Shown piece after piece: positions 55,790 through 64,000 of a stretch of DNA of 64,000 bases. Within the stretch, counting starts at the first letter, position 1. Each line of letters begins with the position of its first letter. Source of the stretch: Linum tenue (Eukaryota > Streptophyta > Magnoliopsida > Malpighiales > Linaceae); assembly GCA_946122785.1 (NCBI GenBank), contig CAMGYJ010000008.1, forward strand, positions 55,438,963 to 55,502,962, written 5' to 3'. The translations under genes and the position numbers were made by a program. Below the pieces are notes generated by a model, which was given only the letters and a program-made list of their open reading frames with translations, was not told the DNA's origin and did not search any database.

Positions 55790-57600
55790 CTACCCCACAC
55801 TTAGACGTTTGCTTGTCCCCAAGCAAACCATTTTCAACCAAGGTGATATCTCAACCTACCAAAATAACTTGGGGACAAATCAAAAGGCACAAAATGGTGA
55901 ATCTCAATGGCTATTGGGCATCAACACATGAACCGCCACAAGCAATACCGGCATCCACCACAAACGACACTCAAATGCATCAAGAATGGGCAAATGAAAA
56001 TTTCTCACCCTATTCACAAATCACTGGAAGTTTCGAATGGACTACTCATTAACCACAACTAGCCATGCATAGAACTCAATTATAAGGAACAAACGAAAAG
56101 GCGACAAAGGTCATCACGGGGTAAGATATGAACATGCAAAACAAGAATGAATCACTCACTCTCAACCAGTGGGGTCAGGACCTTTTTGGTGAAAAAGATG
56201 TGCACAACCATCAACTCTCAACCCTATCGTCTCTCCACCATGGCGGCAACCTCAAAATGCTAGACTTCACGAGATGTTGTCATCACTAGCTTGTCCGGAG
56301 GTCTTAGACACGGGTTCAAATGACTGGAAATTGTCTTGGACATGGGGAAAGACCTTTTGGGTGGTGGAAAACACGGCATGAGGTCCTACATCTTCAACCT
56401 AAAACCAAAGGTTCTATGGTTTCGACTAAAAACCTTTCCTACAATCAACAGCCATTAGCATCAGCCAAAAACTACACTTATCCCTTCCAAACCACTACCA
56501 ATCACGAACTTCATTTAAGCACACTACTCGGTCACATTTCCATCATAATAGTGAAGGATGGCATCAAACAATTTAGGTGTTTCAATGGCTTGAGTACCAA
56601 GAAACCCTTCTTAGAGCATACTCTTTTTTCCGCTTCTATTCTTTCTTTTGATCTTTTTTTCGAGGGGGGTACTAGAGAGTACAACACATGCCACTTATCC
56701 TTTAACAAACAATGGTCTCCAGAAAGAACTTTCCTCCAACACTACCTTTTCATTTCTAGCAAGAACCGTGCAAAACCACCTATGTAGAACCTCAATGGAG
56801 CTGACAAGCAAGAACTCCGAGACACAAGGATGACTCACAGTTTGGAATGAAGAAAGGATGAGGGTTCGTTATCTCAATCACCATTAAGGTCAACAAGCAC
56901 AAAGCTCCTAACATTAGAACGACCCCTAAAGTCACACGGCTCAAATGGGTTGACTAAGGGATAAAATGTTTCGGAACAATCAACTTTTGGGCGTGGACTA
57001 ATCCTATGCCTCCATCATACTCACGAGTGACAACGGTGAATGTTACACACCATGGCGAGAAGGATCTATTACACATGAAAAAAACGATCGGCACAAATCT
57101 CACATGGCTACCAAGCCACCCAATCATCTATTCCAATTTCATAAACTTCTATGCAGGGCAATTGTGATCAAAGAGTAACCAAGTCAAGACATCCATTCAT
57201 TTAAGCACACATGAGAACTAAGCTTTTGCACAAACCTAATGCACACTCAATCATCATAATAGGATGCACTCGACCACATGCAACAATTCAAGATAAATGC
57301 CAAATAAACACGAGTTTCACCCACCAACTGGCCATTTTGATCATGCATTGCTTGAACCCTCAAAATTTTCAAAAACATTTGGGCAGACATCAAGGCTCCA
57401 AACACTTAATCACACAACCAAGCATAATAATAAACTACCCACCACACTTAAGCTCGACAATGCCCTCAATGGCCCCATCCACCACCTCACCGTTCCGATA
57501 CTGTCTGGAGGGAGTTCATCTCCTAACGGTAGGATAGTGAGTCGATTGAGCGAGGATGGTACTCAACATCAATCCAAAGGTCGTAAATAGGGGGATTTAA
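55790..57600 (-). mobile_element. Noncoding 3' region of the Athila-like element
   Basis: It begins with the polypurine complement ctaccccacactt. The first 540 bases match 14234-14770. The open frames at 56320-56787 and 57211-57590 have low-complexity, His/Thr/Pro-rich translations and no motif, so I do not call genes. Confidence 0.5.
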
Positions 57601-57839
57601 CCCAAGAGAGCTCCCAAAAACCAGGAACTCAAGGTATGCGATACCCTGGATTCTCCCTGGATTTTAACCAATTCTTCTCCAAAAACCAGCTCTCCTTTCA
57701 CTCTCCCCGCTATTGTCTTCATATTTGCCCGAAAGCGATCAGTTCACAGACATGTTGGCCAGTTCACGGCCGTGAACACCTAAACGCGTCCGTGAACTCA
57801 GTCGTCTCCAAAACGCACCCCCTTGCTTCCTGGGTTCAC
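57601..57839. repeat. Fragment of a 39-bp-end miniature element and LTR-like debris
   Basis: Bases 57612-57635 read aaggtatgcgataccctgga, identical over about 20 bases to the complement of the left end of the element at 50266. The next 150 bases contain ttcacggccgtgaac-type words as in the LTR at 55360-55580. Confidence 0.45.
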
Positions 57840-58110
57840 GGTTGTCGCAACCGTCCCTCCGGGGGTCCGTCGTCGTCGCGTCGGCATTTTTGGGAGTCGC
57901 CATCGATCTTACTTGGAGTGGATCGAACAATCTTTGAATCGGCTCTAACCTTATGGTCAGAACCGAGATATTGTCTGCGATTAAGAGATATGGGTTCGAG
58001 AGTACGGTTGCGTGTGGGGAAGTGAAATCACACCCCACAACGCCCAAAATTGGTACTACTTAAATCAATAAGTTTTATACGATTTGGGTGTATTTTAGTA
58101 ATATTTTTGT
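57840..58110 (+). repeat. Dispersed repeat, copy 2
   Basis: Inverted relative to copy 1 at 49130-49560, with clear identity from gtcgccatcgatctta to gtactacttaaatcaataag. Confidence 0.6.
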
Positions 58111-59108
58111 AATTTTAGGTCCCATTGGACCATTTAATGATTTTATCGTATTAGTTTATTATTAGGTATTTTATGTATTTTTAGGGCCTTACTAGACCAC
58201 TAAAGGATTTAAATCGTATTAGTTGTAATTAATTGTACGCCCACTGACATAAAAATTAAAAGATAAAGTTAATTGGATAGTTGGTGTTTTGTTTACTGCC
58301 TTGCAAACTTGCGGCAAAGAGAAAATTTGATTATTGTTATTGCTTTTACTTCTCACCCTCAGCGTTGCCGTCCTGCGGCATTTATTTATTTTTTACTTTT
58401 GTTTCCACGGCATTGTGTATCCCTCCATCACTGTTGGGAAAAGAGAAAACTACACCGTTTGCCATCTTGGACTATTGACAACACCGGCTTCTTCTTAACA
58501 ATGTCGCTTGATTATTATTTTTTATAATATTTTTTCTTTTTTCCTTTTTTTTAAATATATCACGTGGCCTAACTTGGTCATATTTTATTTATTTTAATAA
58601 TAGCTAAACACGGCATTGGAAACCATCATGCCAAAGTCCAAACCCACTGTCAACTCCACATATCAAACCAAACAAGCCATCCATAAATTCCCTGACTCGT
58701 TGGTTTCACATCCGTTGGTTTTGATATTTTGGAATCAATGTTGGCTTGCAAATCCCCAGTTCGTCTAGCTCGAACATCTTTGTTCGAAAATCCACGATCC
58801 TGATTTGGCCTAATCTTAGCTTCGCGGAATGGAAAACCATAAGCATTCTTGGCTCTAGACAGGACATTCCCGTTTTTTGGCACCTTTGTCTTGCCAATTC
58901 GACCATGCGACATCGCTTGCCTAGACTGGTCTAGGATTCAAAGGAAAGAAAAACTCACAAATTACTTGTTCACACACACTAAAGAAAGAGAAAATAAAAA
59001 TAAAATAAACAGAGTTCAGAGTTCAGAGTTTCAAGTGGACAAGTAGGGCGAAAGAAATCGACTCTGCCACATGTCTCACTTGTCGGCTACCTCGTCGTGG
59101 ATCCAAGA
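58111..59108. other. Unassigned DNA inside the large element
   Basis: A minus-strand frame at 58650-58913 (MSHGRIGKTKVPKNGNVL...) and its shadows have no recognised motif. The segment is less repetitive in look than its surroundings, so it may be an insertion with captured sequence. Nothing firm can be said. Confidence 0.25.
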
Positions 59109-60217
59109 TCACTCCTCATCGTCCCAAAGGACGCCCTGGCATTGAGAAATCATCTCCAGGAGGTCGGTGGATCGGTCGAGCCGAGTGGTGACTCCCTCAA
59201 ACTGCTCCTCGAGGCGATCCACTCGCTGCTCAAGGTGGGTTCTGGAGGAGTAAGGAACAACTCCGGATGATGATGGTGGTGGTGGTGGTGCGGTGCAATG
59301 ACGGCGGCCTGTAGGTCTGGTAGGTGGCTGCTTTGGCTGAGGGACCTCTTTGTCAGGCTCCAGTAGAGCAGGGTCGACCTGTGGCCTCAGAGCGCCCGAA
59401 GGCCAAAGTCCCTCGAGAAATTCAATCCCTCGCTCTCCCTGGAGCACCAGCTTCATGTTGAAGAGTGTCTCCAAAGGGAATGGCTCAGTCCGGCCAATGA
59501 TGGAGCACCTCGTCACATCAACCTCGAAGTGTTGGGCTAGCCTGGTGATGATGACCCCAAATGCAACGTATCAAACTCGATCCCGCCTCGGCATTTGGCG
59601 AAGGTCGTGGCAACCACTGATCCCAGATGGAGTGGTTCTGCTGGGCGGTTCAGGGTATGGAGGACTATTAACCCTCTTTTAGTGATCATGTGGCCTTACA
59701 TTAGACTGGGGATGATAGACTTTGTCTGAAGTGTGTGCAGAATCCTCCACGGAGTCCAAAGCTTCACTGCATTGGTGTTGGAGCCCTTGCACTCGTCTTC
59801 GTGGTGCTCTGGGCAACAGATGGCCTGGAAGGCTGTATGGTAGTGGAAGTCTACTGTGTACTGTCTCTCTGTCATCCTCATGTGTGTGGGGTCGAGCCTC
59901 ATGGACTGGGCAAAGCCATCATAAGACAGTACACGCTGCTCACTCCCCAGCATGAACTACACGTACCAGCGACTCCGCTTGCTCACCACGCAGAGCTCGT
60001 GGTCGATGAGCTCGTTAATCGCCAGGAGACGACGCCACTGGGGATGACTGAGGACCCCTGGCATCGCTGCCCGACACCTGAACATGTTGAACATTACCCA
60101 GTCTAATACCCAATGAGGCCCCGCCTCACCGATACTCCGCTGCTGGAATTTGGAACTATACTTCTCGTGGTTCACCAGGTAGTGAACATACGTGTGATCC
60201 GCTTTAACCACCCTGCA
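59109..60217 (-). pseudogene. Third ORF of the Athila-like element (post-pol, unknown function)
   Basis: A strong acceptor on the minus strand (tttggttgttttgcag|g near 60217) opens a frame with KADHTYVHYLVNHEKYSSKF, then LAINELIDHELCVVSKRSRW. The next segment (59696-59953) has LGSEQRVLSYDGFAQSMRL and HTAFQAICCPEHHED. The last segment (59109-59516) has a Pro-rich stretch, a coiled-coil-like LEQRVDRLEEQFEGVTTRLD and an acidic end (WDDEE). The segments need frameshifts or stops to be joined, so the gene is broken. It sits where Athila elements carry a spliced post-pol ORF. I see no clear signal peptide or membrane segment. Confidence 0.45.
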
Positions 60218-61035
60218 AAACAACCAAAACATACACCATACGTGAAAATATCTATCAATCTCACATCAAAGGGTTGAAAAGATCCCCCCCACCCGCACAC
60301 ACTTGGGATTCCACTAAGGTCCTATGCCTTTGAAGGCTTTTCACAAGACCGGATTTCAAAAATTTTAGCACATCCACAAATGAAACACATCGAGACATGT
60401 TTCTAGTCATTTCAAGGTTTATCAAAATCACATATCAAACCTAAATCATTCCTTGATGGCCACCAACCCCGATTCACAAAAGTGAATTCAATCATCATTC
60501 TAACATAATGCATTTGGTGGGAAAATCGCTTAATTTATCATAATTCATGCACAACAAGCCCACCAAGGCTGAATAAAGTCCACATGCAAATAATTCATCA
60601 TTCAAACTAACCTATTCGACGAACTCCTTGCCTAATTTCATTCACTCAAGCAAAATTAAATCGATTCTCCTCACCTAAGAACTCTAACCCAATTCTCCAA
60701 AAAGGACAAAGCAAAGGCTTGAAACAAACCTGGAGACACAAGTAGGGTCAAAGAGGAAGGTGAGGAGGACGCGAGGGTGCCGCGAAAATTCCCAGAAAAT
60801 GAGAGGCTCCCCGGAAATCTCCCTCCCCGGAAAATGTTTAACCAAATTGGCTCAAAACTTTGGCGAAGGGGTGCCCGGAGGTGGGGATTATGGGTATGTG
60901 TTTGGTTTTTGAAATGGGTGGCCGGAAGTTGCCTAAATTGACTGAAAACTCCAAGAAATCGCTATTTTCCAATGAGAAACTGAGGATTCTGGTGAGGTGG
61001 CAGCGTGATGTGAAGATTAGGGGTTGATGCCCCTT
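60218..61035. other. Deletion or insertion junction region of the Athila-like element
   Basis: Where pol should lie there is only about 0.8 kb of non-coding DNA. Near 61070-61100 it contains cagttcacggtc and gaccgtgaactc, LTR-like words. Reverse transcriptase and integrase motifs were looked for in the translations and not found. Confidence 0.4.
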
Positions 61036-61959
61036 TTATAGGCCGAACCCGCATTTTACGGACGGAGGAGTCAGTTCACGGTCGCTAAGACCGTGAACTC
61101 GGGTGAAACGGTGAGTTTCAAAGATTGTTGGATTCAACTTATCCCTCCACACTCTCTTCTTCTTTCCTTCGGGCTTAGTACCCGCCTTGGTTTCCTGCAT
61201 CTCATCATCAAATGGAACACAAACACTAGCGGGGTTTGCCTTGAGAGGCTCACCTCCACTTTCAATCATACCACTCGAGTACATTTTCTTCACAACATCA
61301 TTCTTAGCCTTAGGATTAATTGAAAGAGTGAGTTGCTCCTCTCCATCTCTAAAAATCAGAGTTCCCTCATTATCATCGATTAAGGCCTTGGCGATGTAAA
61401 GGAAGGGGCACCCTTGTATGAGGCATATCCAAATCTTCACTGATATCAAGGATAACAAAATCCGTCGGATAATAGAAATCGCCAACACTCACAAGGATGT
61501 CCTCCACAATACCTCTAGGACTAATGACAGAGCAATCGTCCAATGTGACACTAAGCCTAGCGGGCTTTAATTCACCCAAATGCAACTTTCTAAAAAGCTT
61601 GTAAGGCATCACATTAATGCTTGCTCCTAAGTCCGCCAAAGATTTTTCTATATGATGATTTCCGATGCAAAGAGGTATAGTAAAACTACTTGGATCCGGT
61701 TGCTTTTTAGGAACTTGTTGAGGATGAAGGCAGAGCACTCCTTGCCTAAGGTGACATTGGCGAGGTTTTCATATTTTGGCTTCTTGGCGAGAATCCCCTT
61801 GAGGTATTTGGCATACCTCGACATGTGCACCATGGCCTCCAAGAACAGAATGATGATGCGGAGCTTCTTGAGCATCTCCATGAATCCACCACATTTTGCC
61901 TTCAATCGATCATTGTTCATCCTCGCGTGGAAAGGTAGAGGAGGCTTGTACTCTGCCAC
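61036..61959 (-). pseudogene. Retroelement protease remnant of the Athila-like element
   Basis: The minus-strand frames contain the retropepsin core: FTIPLCIGNHHIEKSLADLG followed by ASINVMPYKLF (active site DLGAS, as in Athila/Tat proteases), then GIVEDILVSVGDFYYPTDF and a VILDISEDLD segment near 61450-61700. Upstream is YAKYLKGILAKKPKYENL, the gag-protease linker helix typical of these elements. The next frame continues with EEQLTLSINPKAKNDVV and ends before any polymerase. Frameshifts at about 61430 and 61700 break it. Confidence 0.75.
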
Positions 61960-61971
61960 TTGTGGTGGCGT

Positions 61972-63549
61972 TCACAATGCCTTCTTAGGCACTTCTTCCT
62001 TTCCTCCCACTTCTTCTTGATCAATTGCCGTTGGAGGAGTTTTCTCTTCTTCGGTCACTTTCTTAGGAACAACCTCCGAGGTCACCTTCCCACTTCTCAA
62101 AAGAATAGCATTGCAACCACCATTTTGATCTTTGGGGTTGACACTAGTTTGAGATGGAAGGGCTCCCCTTGGTCTCTCGGTGAGGATCCCGACAAGATTT
62201 CCATTTTTAACCTCCAAGTTTTGAAGGCTTGCTTGATGGCTCCACAATCCCGCCTCAACCGAAGTAAACTTTGTTGTTACCATATCCATAAATTGCTCAA
62301 TCTTCTCAAACTTTTGAGTGCTCGTGCTCACGAAGGTGGTCACTAGGTCTTCAATTTCTGCAAACTTATCGGGTTGTTGGAACCCTTAACCACCTTGAGC
62401 TTGGAATAGTTGTTGGAAGTTAGAGCCTTGGAATTGTGACCTTTGTTGAATGAAAGTAGGCCTTGGTTGATAATTCCCCGTCGATCTTTGGAAACTGGGG
62501 GTCTTGGGTTGGTAGGACGAGACCAAGAGAAATTGGGATGATTTTGCCACCCCGGGATGTAAGTGTTGCTATAGGGGCTGTTCCCCCTAGCATTGGCGAT
62601 GAAACTCACTTGCTCCTCGGGGGTGCTTGACTCCTTCATTATTTGACACTCCAAGATCTCGTGGTTGGTACTCGAACACCAATCACACGCCATTATCGGT
62701 CTCTTCCCATGCTTCTTGTCCTCTAGGAGTGCATCAATCAACCGATCAATCTTAGCTTCAAGCGGATGACTCGCTCCTACACTTTGCACTCCTCTTGCGG
62801 TGCTTCTCTTGCCACATCTCGTCAAACCCCAATCATACCCTTTACACGCCATGTCTTTGAGCAACTCGGTCACTTGGGGTGGAGTCATATTCATCAATAT
62901 CCCTTGACATAAGGAGTCAATGAGAATCTTGTAGTCTTGGTGGAGACCGCCATAGAAGGTCTCAATCCGGAATTGCTCCTCGAATCCATGGTGTGGGCAT
63001 TGGAGGAAGAAATCATACTAACTTTCCCAAGCATCCTCAATGTCTCATCTTCCTCTTGCTTAGAGTGGGTGATCTTCCTGTGCCACTCCGCCATCTTTGA
63101 AGGTGGGCAATACCAAGTCACAAACTTGTTGAGCATGTCATCCCACGAGGTAATCGAGAGGGCCGGTCTATTGTTGAGTCACCGAGACGCATTTCCCGCA
63201 AGAGAGTAGGGGAATAGCCTCAACTTAAAAGCATCCTCGGGAACACCATTTATCTTTAAACTTCCCACAAGCTCGATGAAATTCTGAACATGCTCCCTTG
63301 GAGACTCATTGCTAAACGCATGAAACAGTGCATTGTTATGGATCATGGTGACGAGGGCGGGCTTGATCTCGAAATTGTTGGCGGCCACGGGCGGATGTCG
63401 AATGGCGGGTTAAATATTCGCCGCCTGTGGGGCCATATAGTAGCCCATGGTCCTTGGTTACTCCTCCGCGGCCGCTCCAGCTGGAGCATGTTGATTAACC
63501 GCCATATCAGCTTCACTTCCTTCCTCTTCGGAATCAAACTCTTCCTCAA
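61972..63549 (-). pseudogene. Gag remnant of the Athila-like element
   Basis: Minus-strand pieces in order: AANNFEIKPALVTMIHNNAL then HAFSNESPREHVQNFIEL (63388-63300), LRLFPYSLAGNASR, DDMLNKFVTWYCPPSKMAEW (63136-63080). Next come YDWGLTRCGKRSTARG and a CCHC zinc knuckle CDWCSSTNHEILEC (near 62690-62644), and a C-terminal coiled-coil-like part (62343-61972). This is the usual order for Athila/Tat gag. At least three frameshifts or stops separate the pieces. Confidence 0.8.
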
Positions 63550-63830
63550 CTAGAAATTCTTCTTCGAGACAAACTTGTGGTTGTCCTCTCTCTTATACCC
63601 TTCTTCTTGCTTCCACTAGATCCCTCTCACAAGCAAAGACTCGGAGAGTGCGGTTGAGATTCACGTCCAGCGGCGCCAAAGGTGTCGATTACTCCAGGTC
63701 ATACACCTCCCCGCACACACTCAAAAGAACCAAAACTCCTCTAACACAAGCAAGATTCACAAACACAAAAGCGAAAAGTAAAAGCTAGATTAACATCAAA
63801 CAATATTTTCAAAATAAACGACCGTTTGAA

Positions 63831-63848
63831 TCCCCGGCAACGGCGCCT
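63831..63848 (-). other. tRNA-Asp-type primer-binding site
   Basis: Minus-strand sequence AGGCGCCGTTGCCGGGGA, one mismatch from the common TGGCGCCGTTGCCGGGGA site of Athila/Tat elements. It sits next to the 5' LTR edge at 63855. Confidence 0.85.
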
Positions 63849-63854
63849 AAAACT

Positions 63855-64000
63855 TGACTCGTCCCGAATATCACAATAAAAATCCCAATTAAGGCCCAAG
63901 TATAAACCCTAATTGGATGCAATATAGGACAAGTATGTTTAAATATCAACCCGGGCTGGTCCATGTACCCCTACTTCGATTGTTTGAAACATTATCTAGA
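63855..64000 (-). repeat. Inner end of the 5' LTR of the Athila-like element (continues beyond the window)
   Basis: TGACTCGTCCCG onward aligns with 54349-54494, with about a dozen differences by eye. The rest of the LTR lies outside the window. Confidence 0.8.

Larger units (their letters stand above)
54349..64000 (-). mobile_element. Large minus-strand Athila-like LTR element, running off the window
   Basis: The two LTRs match over the visible 146 bp (54349-54494 and 63855-64000), including aatatcacaataaaa, cccaattaaggcccaagtat and gtatgtttaaatatcaacccggg. The primer-binding site of tRNA-Asp type is at 63831-63848, the polypurine complement at 55790-55805. Broken gag and protease are followed by a third ORF. 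Reverse transcriptase, RNase H and integrase were not found, although about 8 kb of internal DNA is present, part of which is other repeats. It interrupted the chromovirus remnant on its left. Confidence 0.75.

Noticed and set aside
59350..60106. Plus-strand frames of 110-123 codons
   Set aside because: Shadows of the minus-strand third ORF of the Athila-like element.
1..64000. CRISPR array
   Set aside because: The only regular repeats (32-bp and 51-bp) are contiguous tandem or palindromic units without unique spacers, and this is a plant genome.

Overview
The window is nuclear DNA from a flowering plant, very probably a eudicot. It is AT-rich and intron-containing, has GT-AG splicing and no operons, and is packed with plant-type transposons (hAT, Mutator-like, Helitron, LINE, Ty3/gypsy). 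I cannot name the species. Only two host protein genes are convincing. One is a 1,071-residue DUF863-family nuclear-type protein in three coding exons (3030-6449, + strand, with a probable leader intron). The other is an intronless 803-residue pentatricopeptide-repeat (PPR) protein of the E/E+ class (30024-32435, - strand). From memory, the closest Arabidopsis relatives are At1g69360 (DUF863) and At1g69350 (PPR), which are neighbours there. The window would then hold a conserved gene pair pushed about 23.5 kb apart by transposons.

Layout. 1-7 kb: leader, gene and 3' region of the DUF863 gene. 7.3-9 kb: a non-autonomous hAT element with a perfect 8-bp target duplication, then a fold-back element. 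10-22.4 kb: rearranged Ty3/gypsy (Athila/Tat-like) LTRs and fragments in both orientations, interrupted at about 17.5-18.5 kb by organelle-derived DNA with a broken piece of plastid rpoC1. 23-26 kb: unknown repeats, one hAT and one Mutator-like miniature element. 26.2-29.8 kb: a LINE remnant split by a 2.8-kb LTR element that carries a protease-only reading frame and has a 5-bp target duplication. 30-32.4 kb: the PPR gene. 32.57-33.6 kb: a 1,032-bp fold-back Mutator-like element inserted 138 bp before the PPR start codon. 33.7-38.5 kb: inverted-repeat elements, a hAT nested in another hAT, and an element with a 32-bp minisatellite. 40.3-44.7 kb: a decayed autonomous hAT element whose transposase pseudogene still shows BED finger and dimerisation domains. 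45-52 kb: miniature elements, a second Mutator-like element, a Helitron 3' end and a second copy of the 32-bp minisatellite. 52-64 kb: a solo-type LTR, a chromovirus remnant, and a large minus-strand Athila-like retroelement that runs off the right edge and lacks reverse transcriptase and integrase.

The two host genes are not known to act together. The rest is a record of insertions in which host or older transposon DNA was repeatedly used as target. Six elements have terminal repeats and target duplications that match base for base by eye, and one more matches in seven of eight bases. I found no CRISPR array and no convincing tRNA, rRNA or microRNA gene. All alignments were done by eye.
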